Source: Pocillopora verrucosa (Eukaryota; Cnidaria; Anthozoa; Scleractinia; Pocilloporidae). Taken from it: a stretch of DNA of 64,000 nucleotides. The notes beneath the pieces were generated by a model, which was given only the letters and a program-made list of their open reading frames with translations, made no database searches and was not told the DNA's origin. Where the stretch lies: assembly GCF_036669915.1 (NCBI RefSeq), contig NC_089319.1:12086580-12150579 (forward strand). Direction: 5' to 3'. The position numbers and the translations under genes were made by a program. Positions 9,979 through 21,444 of this stretch are shown piece by piece (positions within the stretch are counted from its first letter, which is position 1; the number at the start of each line of letters is the position of its first letter).

Positions 9979-12900
9979 TTAATTGTCTTCATTTAAAGCC
10001 ATTTTGAACTTTTTCTGCCAGTTTTTAAGCTTAGTAAGAGAACTATCATCCTCTTCAATCTTGGTTCCCTGGAGCTCAAATATTCTTTCCACACATTTCA
10101 TGGTCACATAGTGGTCCGTGGCTTGCAGTGATAGTCTTCGATTGACTTTCATTGAGACGTGTGCTTCTCTGAAGGCCATTTTTGCAGCCCTGGCAGCCGA
10201 AGTGTACTTCAGCTTAGAGATTTCGTTCATACGAGCTTGCCGACTGTCAGGTATCACCTTAGGTTCTTTCTTTGAGCGCGACGCAACGAATTCCAGTTTC
10301 TGTGGTTGGTTAGGTTTGTTCGAATTACCCTGGTAACCCTCAGGCACTCCTTCTAAGGAATCGCGTCTTCCTTCTTGATTTCCTACAGTAGAAAGGTTCC
10401 CCCTCAAGAAATCATGGCTTCCGGCAGTACGTGGATCAAATTTAATAACGTCGGACACCAAAGAAGACTTTCTTCCTTCAAGCTTGTGTTCATGTTCTTT
10501 ATTCGACACAACTGTTAAGACATCTGTGACTAATGTACTCCGACGCCTTGGTCGAGGTTTGTTGTAAGAAACTTCGGCGAGCGGTTTCGTTTCTTCCTCA
10601 ATTTTCTGAAGGGACATCCTCCTTTGTGCGAAGGACCGCAGCAAGTCATTGCGCAAGTCTAGAGCGCAGTCTTTGTCGTGTATTTCGAGACCGGAAATAG
10701 TATGCCGCCGAGCTTGGTTGCTCTGTTTCGTTGCGTGGGCGGGCGCAGTGTAAGTGAAGCAAGTAACTATCTTGGTTTTCTTGCCGATTTTGGCGGGTGT
10801 TTTCTGAATTTCAACGGGGTAAGTTTCCTCTTCTGAGAAACAAAAAAACAAAAAAAAAACGAAACAAAAAAAAAATAGATAAAACATTTAAATTACTTCA
10901 ACTGACGTCTCACAACGTCAATATCAAGACTGCGCCTCGAGCACCACTTTTTTGTCCTTATCTCATTTTGACCACATCTGTAATTTATCACCGAACGACA
11001 AAGAATCTGTTTGTTAATTAGTTGATTGGCTATCCTGTCGATAAATCCTGTGAGCTTTCTCTTTAAGACATTACATTTATGTTTATCATTGAATTTTCTA
11101 TCGTGATTGTTTTCCCTTAAGTCAACATCATCATTGCACGTTTTCTATTTCAGTATAATTATCATAGAAGTTACTTAATTGAGTCATAGTGAATCCCCGC
11201 TGTCAACCATCACTGAGTTAGGTTACTCGAATTACAAATTCGCATGTTTTATGCTTACCGAATTCGTTTATCTCTTGAGGGGCACATTCCGGGGGCTTAC
11301 GCACAGGGATCGGCTGAGGAGCATCGGCAAGATAGTGCAGGTCACGGTTTTCATCGATGGCCCGTATGCACCAGGGGCTCTTAAATGCTTCCTCCGCTGT
11401 GGCCCGTTCATATTCGTCCACATCTAACATCCAGCGGACAAGATCACGATACTCTGTTGAGAGAAGTCAACTGTAAAAAATCAATTTAAGGAAAAACATA
11501 CTGGAGTCCAAACTCCGTAGAAAATATGTATTAAACCTGTTAAATGTACCACAACATTTGGATAAAAAAAAATCCGAAACTTCTTAAAATTCCAAGCGAA
11601 GGGGTAACACATATATGCGAACGAAAGCTCAAAAGCAATTAACTAAAACTCCGCGAAAACAAACAAAAAATGCGCGAAAAATGTCCACGTCAGTTTTCCA
11701 AAGTCGAGGTTACAGTTCTTTGACGTGATTGGTTAATTTGCGACATCACTTACGCGGCACGCGAATACAAAGAGAATACAAAGGGGGGAGGGAAAGAGAA
11801 CAATTTTTACTTGAAATTTCAAAAAGAAAGAGATTTTCTAAATCAACTATGAAAAGTTATCAAAGGCTGGAACTAACTACCGAAGAATGACCGACCTGGT
11901 GCGTTTTGATACACAGATTTGAGTTAAACGTATTGCAAGCCTTGCTCTCAAAGCAAACTGCAACAATTTTGTTCCGACTTCATCACAATTTGTATACTCT
12001 GCACCTTTAAATGCAATCATAATACCACTTTTTACTATTGTTACGCGTACTCTGTATTGATGCCATGATCTAGTCCTAGCGGAGAAGGCATGAACTATTA
12101 CATAATGGTATTTCTCGTGGTGACTTATTCAATGAGAAAATAGATAGAGGAGGAGGATAGTGGAGGAGAACGTATAAAAGTGCATCGCTAAGTGGAGGAT
12201 TTCTCGCATTGTAGGACAGGGCTTACTTCACCAAAGTACCTCCCATTTTTTTTAAGCGGCATAAAACCAACAAGTAGAGCAATTTTAAATTCAGCGTCGA
12301 AAGAAATCCGCGATTGCTTTGTTTATGCTCTGCTCCGCTATCCGATTCGTCCAGAAAACTCACCCACTCTCTCGACCAGTCACTCTATCTTTTTGGTTTA
12401 GAAACTGGTTCGAAGTTGTTACACCAGTTGCAAAACCTTGTTAAGTGAGTTTAGTATACAGTGCACAGTACACAGAGTACTTTCGCTTTCCATTTGAAAA
12501 TTGCTCGAACGTTTTCAGTCAAAATCACTACCATACCTTTACTAACTCTTTTCGAAAACTTGATTTTGTTGGTGTAGTCATCCTTTATTAAATTTCTCAT
12601 ATCATTTTCACTAAAGGGAAGTCTCGCACAGCCCATTGCATACAGTACAACACCCATGCTCCACACGTCGGCTTTTTTACCGTCGTACGGCCTGCCTCGA
12701 AGGATTTGAGGACAACAATAGGCGAAGGAACCACAGTAGGTTTCTAAAGGACGATCTTTCACCGTGCCCACGGCAAAACCAAAATCTGAAATAAAGAAGC
12801 GGATCACCTAGTGAAGGTACTAATGAGGAATTGCCTTTATTTTAACTCTTCATTCTCGCGACATGTCTGCGTGGCTTTATTCATTACATGATTAGGGAAC

Positions 12901-15081
12901 AAATTTATAAAAAAAAAACATTTACGACAAAGGAGGCTGGAGTCTAAACTCCGTAGAAAACATGTATTGAACGTGTTAAATGAACCCCAACATTTGGCTA
13001 AAATAAAAACCCCGAAACTTATTGAATCTCCAAGTAAAGGGGTAACAAGTATACGAGAACGAAAGCTCAAAAATAACAAACTAAAACTCGCGAAAAAAAA
13101 CTAAAAGTACGCGAAAAATGTCCACGTCAGTTTTCTAATGTCAAGGTTAGAGTTCTTTGACGTGTTGGCTAATATGTGAAATCACGCGCGCCGCGCTGAA
13201 AACAACAACAACAAAAAATCAAACGAGAGGAAGAGAAAAATTGTTACTTGAAATTTAAAAACGAAGGAGATTTTCTACAAAATTGTTGATTGAAATTATT
13301 CCTGGCATGAGGAATTCGATTCCCTTTTCTAATTCAGACAAGCTTTCAAAAATCTAACGTGTTTAAATTTTTACGGCGTTGGTATACCCTTCTAACAATT
13401 TGGAAATGTCGTTGTCACTAATAATTAACAGTTAGATCATGAGCGTGAGATTTCTATCGCTCGATGTTTGATGAAGGCGAAGCCCTCGAAAACAATCACA
13501 CATAAAAGTCGAGCGTTCATTATCTAATAGGATATATTATTACCCGTCTTCAACACTCGTTTTCACTATTATTTTATACAGATGATTTGTCTAATTGAAC
13601 TGCTCAGTGCGTTTTTTTAGCCAACGCATCTTCTTAAACTATAATTTTTCAAGATAGCTACCTGTTACTTTTAACTTTCCGTCCCCAGCTATCAATATGT
13701 TTTCACATTTCAGGTCTCTATGTACCACGTTTTCCTTGTGGCAGTACGTCATGGCAGCGGCAAACTGACAAAACAGCTTGCGTACCTCCTCTTCAGGTAG
13801 CACGGTTCTTGCGTTTATGTATTCCAATAAGTCGCCTCCAGAAGCCAATTGTAGAACAAGATACACCTTAGTGGAAGTTTCCACAACTTCGTACAGCCGG
13901 ATCTGCATAAATACAGAGTTTGCACCAAAAACTTTGTCTCAACAACATCCCTATAGCCTGCAGAGCAGGCGCAACTTTGGCGAGCGAGTGCTCAATATTT
14001 TCTTAGCAAAAATTATGACCGCTATCTTTTATTTTAATAGCAGCAGAGGGCTGTGAAGAGAAAGAAATTTGTACTAATGGGACGGTGGACGGTCAAAAAT
14101 AAGAAAGATTCGCCTTTCCCCGCCCCCTCCCCCACCACCTCTATCTCCAAGTCAAACATGGCCAGTTGAATAAACGATTGCGAGCTTCTTAGATTAACGC
14201 TGACTCGTCCTTATAAGACGCCTGCACTGCAGGCTAACATCTCTATAAAGAACGAATTTGAGTAATAAGTAGTCATGGTTCTGAAGAGGAGCAGGGGATC
14301 AGTTTTCGCTTTCGCAAAGCTTTTACGAGGTTCAGAGCCACGTGAGCAATTTCAAGGATACCAATGTACATTCAAATCAACTGTTATGCTCACGGATCGA
14401 GAACCTGGATTACGTGCGCGAGCCAACTCGCATCTGTCGACCCCAATCTCTTATACCAAACAGAAAATTCGAACTATCACAGCTCAGCTTTCACTGGCAT
14501 ATACTTGAATAATGATAAGCGCTAATAAAAACTGTGATGAATACGGGAGAACCTAGGCATGGGCAAAAAATTGCTCATAAAACCTTCCTTTTAGGACGTG
14601 AGAAAACGTCTGTTTCACTCCTCTAGCCACCTTCGGAATATTTTCGGAACGTCATCGGAAATATTCCTACGTCTCGGTTACGATCGGCGTTCTGTTATAA
14701 AGTACTCACACTTTGAGGATGACTTTAGCCAAAAGAAAATTATCAGGAATAAATGTGAGATCTCTTCGCTTTGTCATCGAGTCTCAACTGAAATGAAACT
14801 TCTCTTACCAAGTTTGGATGATTGAGTCTGTGCATCAGATGAACCTCTCTAGGCAGAAACTTTTTGAGGAAGTCCTTAGGTGCTCTCCTTTTGTTTATCG
14901 TTTTAACTGCTACTTTTTTGTTGTGTTTTTTAGAGTCGGCGAGCTTAACTTTGGCGTACGCGCCTTCCCCCAAGGTTTTTAGGAGAGTATAACCATGTTT
15001 CTCGATGGCTGTCAACTGCTGCTCTTTCTTAGGCAGCCACGAATCATTTTTCTTCACCAAGGTGATGTTGGATTTCGTCAT
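9979..15081 (-). CDS. TSSK-like Ser/Thr kinase with long basic tail, 5 exons, 603 aa
   Basis: Exons (minus): 14809-15081, 13662-13902, 12537-12785, 11259-11453, 9979-10832. All junctions are GT-AG and the phases (0,1,1,1) rejoin conserved motifs: HPNL/IRLYE, KVT/DFGFA, SK/EYRDLV. The kinase domain spans about residues 30-283: GEGAYAKV loop at 38-45, VAVK Lys60, HRDLKCEN with catalytic Asp154, DFG Asp172. The order CGSFAY, DVWSMGVVLY and KFLPRE is characteristic of the testis-specific kinase (TSSK) branch of the CAMK group, so a sperm or late germ-line role is likely by family knowledge. Odd: the APE motif reads CCPQ, with Gln198 in place of the structural Glu. The last exon encodes a ~285-residue disordered tail with six basophilic sites (RRHT, RRMS, RRRST, RKSS, RRDS, RRLS). 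TSSKs are usually near 270-370 residues, so the tail is a lineage extension. Confidence 0.85.
11500..11845. repeat. Intronic ~350-bp dispersed repeat, copy 1
   Basis: In the intron between kinase exons 3 and 4. It aligns with 12930-13280 over its whole length; shared landmarks are ACTCCGTAGAAAA, GCGAAAAATGTCCACGTCAG and GTTCTTTGACGTG. Same orientation. Probably a non-coding transposon relic; no terminal repeats identified. Confidence 0.65.
12930..13280. repeat. Intronic ~350-bp dispersed repeat, copy 2
   Basis: In the intron between kinase exons 2 and 3, in the same orientation as the copy at 11500-11845 and about 80-85 percent similar by eye. Either two insertions of one family or a local copy between introns. 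Confidence 0.65.
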
Positions 15082-15281
15082 TGTTACCGTTTAGTCACTG
15101 ATATTGAAAATAGTGATGGTTCATGCTCCCTGCCATGCCTTTATCAGTCCATTCATGTGACCATGTTCCGGAAATTCTCAGCCTTACTCTTATGTAGCAG
15201 CGCGCAACTTTGAACGACGAGTTAATTAGAAGTTAACAATATGACGTCATTAATAGAAATGGCGCCAGTTAATTACCATCT

Positions 15282-15436
15282 GGCTCCAGTTTTTCGAAGG
15301 GTGGATAATGCCATCCACTGGACAAATCTCTAATCGTTGAATAACGCAGTACGTTTTATTAACAATTATCCGCTGGATAGCAATTTATCCGTTGGATAGA
15401 GTTATCCGCCCTTAGAACAACTGAGTCCTGGGCATG
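15282..15436. repeat. Palindromic GGATAACGCTATCC MITE, copy 1
   Basis: A ~155-bp near-palindrome: CTGGCTCCAGTT then GGTGGATAAtgCcATCC, returning as GGATAGagTTATCCgCCC then ACTGAGTCCTGGGC. Related copies lie at 16307-16455 and 17202-17350, the latter two being products of the 895-bp duplication. Confidence 0.55.
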
Positions 15437-15856
15437 ACTCACACAAGGGGTCTCCTGTTCTTTTTCTGTTTGTTTTTTGTTTTCGTTCGTTTAACAAGAT
15501 GCTGTCCTGAGATAATTTATACTTCATCGTGAAACACAAACCAAAAACAATGTAAAAATCTGCTGTGTCAAAGTGAAAAAATTCGTCCCTGATGCTCAGT
15601 AACCAAGTGCCAAAAATATTAACGGCGGCATGGTTAACAGGTCATTCGTATAGATTGTAGTCCTCTACAGCCAATAGAACGGGCCACAATGGAAGACACT
15701 TTCAAGGAGGGATTGAGCCCATCCTGATTATTAGCTGCACGTATCGACACTGTGCCAGAATTTGCTGTACATTTTTGTTAGTTTTTCAAGACAACAACTT
15801 TTACAATAACTTTATTCGTACCCTACATTAATTATATGCTACAAAAAATTAAATAA

Positions 15857-15860
<4 letters not shown>

Positions 15861-15893
<33 letters not shown>
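15861..15893. repeat. (AT)n microsatellite
   Basis: A perfect AT dinucleotide run of about 33 bp, preceded by AAAT units. Confidence 0.9.
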
Positions 15894-15894
<1 letters not shown>

Positions 15895-16193
15895 CATGAA
15901 AAATGGAGTGAGTCCAGGCTGCCAATAATAACCGTTGAGGGCTAAAAAGATAAGGTAGCCTTACTTAGGTTATTAATAAATTATTACATTAAAGGGTCAG
16001 GTACCACACACGCGCACACACTACACAAAACACAAAAAGGAAAGAAGAAAAAAGCTAGCAGAAAAAAAAAAGACTACAAAAGAAAGCTAAGTATACCAGC
16101 ATGTAACAACGGAAAGCCAGAAAAAATATAGCTTCGGTAAATCTGCAATTAATATTTAGCAATAAGAATTGACTTACACTTTTTCTTTAAACG

Positions 16194-17983
16194 TTTAAGA
16201 GAAAGGAGCTTTATTTCATCACATATCTTTTCAAAGTTTAGCTCCCTGGAACCTTATGTTAAAAATTCCATAATTTGTTCTGGCTTTTGGGATAGCATAA
16301 GTCATCCTGGCTCCAGTTGTTCTAAGATCGGATAACGCTATCCTCTGGATAAATCTCTATCCTCTGAATAAAGCTATACGTTTTGCTATCACTTATCACT
16401 TAGCGATATAACCGTTGGATAGCGTTATCCACCCTTTATACAAGTGAGCCCTGGGGGACAACCAAGTGTTATTTCTATGTATTTTCCTAACAGGATTAAA
16501 AAATTATTAAAGACCGAAGGTAAAAGTTGATAATGGAACTTAAACATAAACATTGCAAGTTGAAGGGTAATGATATTACACAGCTTGATAACATTCAAGT
16601 CTTTAAATAAAGAACTTGAGCGTTCAGTGCTTATCAAAATTTTAGTAATCTCGCCTGAAAACCTTGACGTTCGCCGGTAGAGAAGGTGGTCTACTTACAA
16701 TGAGAAAACTTGGTAGATGGTGAGAGAGATCATAACATAAATTTCAACTTATGGAAAAGCGCTCAAGGGAATTAAAGAAAATATTGTTAATGAGAGTTGC
16801 TAAGTGATCTTTTATTCCAGTTTGCTGCAGAATTTGAGGTTAAAAATAAAATGTGCCCAAGATATCTAAGAAATTTTCCTTACCAGGATGCGGATGTGAT
16901 GTGCATGTGCGCAGGTGAAGCTTTGGACGTGTGATGAAATAGTTCTTATCCTGATAAATCTCACAGGGAGACTTCATTCGACAGAACCTGTGATATGGGA
17001 GAGACAGAGACCACGCTTTCGTTTCCTTTTGCACCGGAACGTGAAGCGCACCTGGCGTTACCAAACTTGTGCGCTGTGTTACTCTTCATTTAAGAGAAAG
17101 GAGCTTTATTTCATCACATATCTTTTCAAAGTTTAGCTCCCTGGAACCTTATGTTAAAAATTCCATAATTTGTTCTGGCTTTTGGGATAGCATAAGTCAT
17201 CCTGGCTCCAGTTGTTCTAAGATCGGATAACGCTATCCTCTGGATAAATCTCTATCCTCTGAATAAAGCTATACGTTTTGCTATCACTTATCACTTAGCG
17301 ATATAACCGTTGGATAGCGTTATCCACCCTTTATACAAGTGAGCCCTGGGGGACAACCAAGTGTTATTTCTATGTATTTTCCTAACAGGATTAAAAAATT
17401 ATTAAAGACCGAAGGTAAAAGTTGATAATGGAACTTAAACATAAACATTGCAAGTTGAAGGGTAATGATATTACACAGCTTGATAACATTCAAGTCTTTA
17501 AATAAAGAACTTGAGCGTTCAGTGCTTATCAAAATTTTAGTAATCTCGCCTGAAAACCTTGACGTTCGCCGGTAGAGAAGGTGGTCTACTTACAATGAGA
17601 AAACTTGGTAGATGGTGAGAGAGATCATAACATAAATTTCAACTTATGGAAAAGCGCTCAAGGGAATTAAAGAAAATATTGTTAATGAGAGTTGCTAAGT
17701 GATCTTTTATTCCAGTTTGCTGCAGAATTTGAGGTTAAAAATAAAATGTGCCCAAGATATCTAAGAAATTTTCCTTACCAGGATGCGGATGTGATGTGCA
17801 TGTGCGCAGGTGAAGCTTTGGACGTGTGATGAAATAGTTCTTATCCTGATAAATCTCACAGGGAGACTTCATTCGACAGAACCTGTGATATGGGAGAGAC
17901 AGAGACCACGCTTTCGTTTCCTTTTGCACCGGAACGTGAAGCGCACCTGGCGTTACCAAACTTGTGCGTTGTGTTACTCTTCA
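16194..17983. repeat. 895-bp tandem duplication, near identical
   Basis: 16194-17088 is repeated at 17089-17983. Reading both copies side by side I found one difference (C at 17074, T at 17969). Homology extends two more bases at the right breakpoint (TT), a short microhomology. Each copy contains the palindromic MITE. The second copy ends 54 bp before the MRPL58 start codon, so the promoter-proximal DNA of that gene is doubled. A very recent event or an assembly artefact. Confidence 0.9.
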
Positions 17984-18017
17984 TTCGAACAAGCCCTTTG
18001 ACTTCTGGGTAAATTTA

Positions 18018-18077
18018 ATGGCGACTTTCAGTGTGAAATGCTACGCAACTTTCATCGATCAGTTTCTTCTCTTTTAA
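18018..18077 (+). promoter_or_regulatory. Upstream ORF overlapping the MRPL58 start
   Basis: ATG at 18018 opens a 19-codon frame ending at TAA 18075-18077. It is offset from, and overlaps, the main start at 18038. If it lies in the 5' UTR it could lower translation of the main frame. The transcription start is unknown, so this is only a candidate. Confidence 0.35.
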
Positions 18078-21000
18078 CGATTAGAAGCTCGTTATTGACA
18101 AGACCGAAGGACTCTAGAGTGCTGTATTTTTGGAATTCGCCAGTTAAATTGAATAGCAGCGACAACAAGGTAACGAAAATTAAATTCAGTGAACATGTTC
18201 AGTCCACGTCACATGGCTGTCACTACACTTTCAACCCCTTAACTCTCAAGATCTGATCTTTGATTCTCTCTTCTTGCTGTTAAACATCTCCCTGTAACTT
18301 ATTTACGAGAACTTGGTGTTAGATCAATATAACTTCTACCTGTTAAGTTTGAGTATTCCTACTACTTGTTTGTTGGATTATGTATGGATAATCTAAGGAG
18401 AAGTTACTTGCTAATCACTTCTGGGAGTTATAGAATTGAATTAAACTTAACGAAAATAATGTAAATTGTTCAATCGATGTACCTTGGAAGATTTTTTTAT
18501 GATGTAATCAAAGGTTTCTTGTTTTTTAGTGAAAAGTAATTTCATGTTTATTGTATGGTATTTGTGGAAACTTTTTCTTTGAATCCTATAAAATTCAAAA
18601 ACAGAGAAGTAATTGGAAAGGTGAACTATTTTTTTTCGCCTTTGTTTTATTTTTTCACATGGCTCTCTGCATTTGTAAATTTGGGGTTATACCGAACATT
18701 TGTATACCTAGGATTCCATGGTAGTTGACTTGTGTTCTTTAACCTCCTCGTGACTTGATTTTTGAATAGGATGACAGAGATGGGGGTACATACCTAGACT
18801 ATAAAGGAAAGATTCCATTGGGTAAGACCAATGTATTACTGTGAACACTGATACTTTAAGGCATACCAGAGGATAATACTCCAAAGCCAAGCCAGGACTG
18901 AGACGCTCTAGAAAAATACAAGATTGTTCCACACAAAGTTTAGACGAAAGTCCTAAAAGAGAAAAAACAGGAAGTGGCTCTAGGCAAGCTTGATCTAACC
19001 TCTCAGAGATAGTAATTCTCTCAAGTTTATTTCCAAAAGATCAAGGTTTCCCTCAAACTCAGCCAATAAACCTGAAAATTAATTTTTTCCTTGTAACTTT
19101 CAAGATCTTGTCATTAATCTTCCCCTCAAGCTGCTACCTATTGCCTTGTAAATAGGTTACAATAATTTGGTTTTAGATGAAGATAACAACTTCCACCTAA
19201 TCAGATAAGTTTGAATATTCCTATTACCAGTTTGCTGGATAGCATATGGATGTTATAGGCAGAAATTACATTCTAATCACCTCTGGGTGTAACAGGGAAG
19301 CTTTGTCTTCTGTACTGTAATGCAAGAAAAAGCAAGTGTTTGTTATTTGTGTCAAAATTAGCCTTGACATCCAAGTTATGAAATTAACTACAAGGGCATG
19401 CTTTTGAAATATATAGGGGTATAATTTCTTAGACTACTGCTTGTTTCTTATTGGTAGACAAGTTGAGTGTAAAATTTGCAAGAAGTTCTGGGCCAGGTGG
19501 ACAGAATGTGAACAAAGGTTTGGTGAAGTTTTGTCAAATAGCATAATTAAGGTTGAGTTTGATTTCTATTGCTTTAGTTTTTGGATTCAAGGACCTTAAA
19601 GAGGGATTTTTTATTACCTAAACATACATGTAGTGGGAAAAAATATTCAAAAGTACATATTTACTGCCACTCATAACTAAGAGTTTACTGCTACTCATAA
19701 TTAAGAGAGCACTTTTTTAAGACCTATCAGATTTCCAGAGAGACATCTTATCTGCCCTAAACTTAAGCATCTATTATACTTTTCCTGAGCATCATTCCTC
19801 CTGGTGTATTCCTGAATAGTTATCAGTGTAGTGGCTATTGCATCCATATTCATCCAAAATCAAAGGCTAGAAGGAATATTTGGTCCCATTATTTCTTGGT
19901 TTGGTACTTTGGTTGTAAAAACTAATATGACTTTAATTTCTTCATTTTTAAGTAAATACCAAAGTGGATTTACGCTTTCACGTTTTAAGTGCTGAATGGA
20001 TTCCAGAGGATGTTAGACACAAGATCTTGGAAAAGGTATGGTTGTGAAAGTCCCTTGTTAAATCAAAAACAGTTTGCTAGCATTTGTATAGACTATGGCT
20101 GAGGAATGTTGAAGAGTGGAAACTGAAACTATTGCTTTTGGCATTTCAGCCTATAAATTGCTATTTCCTCAGAATCCACTAAGTCTTTGCTTGCCACTTT
20201 TTAAACTAAGAGAAACATTTTTTTTGCAACAATAAAGGTAATTTGCATTTTATCTCCTGGACACCATGTTCAGAGTGGCATTTTGTGTACTCTTTGCAAT
20301 GTGAGCCATCACTATTGACTGAACAAAAAAACCTCTTCTTTCTCTAAAACTTACAGGAGAGGAATAGAATCAACAAAAATGGTGAATTATTTCTCAGCTC
20401 AATGAAATACCGCAGCCAGCAGAAGAACTTGGAGGATGCCATTGAGAAAGTGGAAATGATCATTAAGGAAGCGTCTTATATTCCAAAAGAAACCACACTG
20501 GAGAAAAAGGCCAGAGTAAAGAAACTGTAAGATAATACTGTTTTAATCATATTTCTAACAGTTATTGTTTCTTGACAAAGGCAGCTGATATGAGGACAAG
20601 CTATCCCATGGGCTACACAAAATCTGCACCATTCCAAAGTTTTTGAATGTAAGTTTTCAGCTATAAGTGCATTGAGGGGAAACAGGAACAGGTGTAAAGC
20701 AAGGCTGAGCATACTACTCATTTGCATTGGGCCAATTCCTTACAAAGAAGTGTCTTTTTTTTTAATTTCACTCCTGATATAGTAAAAGGTTTCAATTAAC
20801 CAAAGACTGGAAATGTAAGATATTTTAAGTGAGGGCCAAATGGGTGTTCTGATGATTCCAGTTTCACTGTGAATATCAAGTGATTGCTTGAAATAAATTT
20901 AGAAAAAAAGTTTTCACTCTTTCCAAGGTGACCAGACAATAACAATTTTATAATGTGCTACTCAAATGAGGGCATGTCTTGTAATATTATTTTAATTCTG

Positions 21001-21308
21001 ATTGCTATTATATATTTCCCAACTAACCACAAATCAAGGTATGGTCTCTGCAGTTTTTTCATAAAAAATGTGCCATTAATTTTTGCAGTTTGTACCTTGG
21101 TTAGGGTTAAAACACTTACCTCAAAACTTATTGCTGTATTTCACATATGTGGATGGAAACTATGTTACCTGCAGAGTTTAAAGTGTTATTTCTTGATTCT
21201 ATTTTTGTGATTTTATGATATTTATGGTTATTTTTCAGGGCAAGAATTGCCAATGAAAAGCGCCTCCTTGCCAAGAGGTACAGATCAGAGAGAAAAAGAG
21301 ATAGATAG
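18038..21308 (+). CDS. MRPL58: Mitochondrial ribosomal protein mL62 / peptidyl-tRNA hydrolase ICT1, 5 exons, 169 aa
   Basis: Exons 18038-18169, 19463-19517, 19953-20035, 20357-20526, 21239-21308 rejoin in one frame (510 nt). Exon 1 encodes an Arg/Ser-rich, acid-poor N-terminus ([18 protein letters not shown]), a typical mitochondrial presequence. Exon 2 carries [11 protein letters not shown]: the GGQ motif (residues 56-58) of class I release-factor-like hydrolases, which cleaves peptidyl-tRNA. Exon 3 has [11 protein letters not shown], exon 4 [13 protein letters not shown], and exon 5 a Lys/Arg-rich tail as in human ICT1, which anchors it to the ribosome. ICT1 is an integral large-subunit protein of the mitoribosome and rescues stalled ribosomes. 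At 169 residues it is shorter than the human protein (about 206), mostly between presequence and GGQ domain. The exon 2 acceptor is the second of two AGs five bases apart; only this one keeps frame with exon 1. Confidence 0.93.
18280..19290. repeat. Diverged direct repeat within MRPL58 intron 1
   Basis: About 18280-18430 and 19120-19290 share an ordered set of motifs: CTTGTAA/CCTGTAAC, GTTAGAT, AACTTC(T/C)ACCT, AAGTTTGA(G/A)TATTCCTA, TTGCTGGAT/TTGTTGGAT, CTAATCACtTCTGGG. Probably two copies of a dispersed repeat. Confidence 0.5.
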
Positions 21309-21421
21309 CAGGAGTGATTAAAGAATTTGGCAAGACAAAAAAAAATTAGGGAAGTGGAATGCCAAATTGTGCCTCTACAACAAGGACAAACCATCCCAAA
21401 GACATTTCCTGGTTTATACTA

Positions 21422-21438
21422 AATAAAAGAGAAATAAA
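21422..21438 (+). terminator. Paired AATAAA polyadenylation signals, MRPL58
   Basis: AATAAA at 21422 and again at 21433, about 115-125 bp after the MRPL58 stop codon on the coding strand. Confidence 0.5.
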
Positions 21439-21444
21439 ACCAAA

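Noticed and set aside
16840..17064. Minus-strand frame with a donor-like site, duplicated at 17735-17959
   Set aside because: No recognisable protein. Could be a non-coding exon of a divergent transcript, but there is no further exon to join it to.
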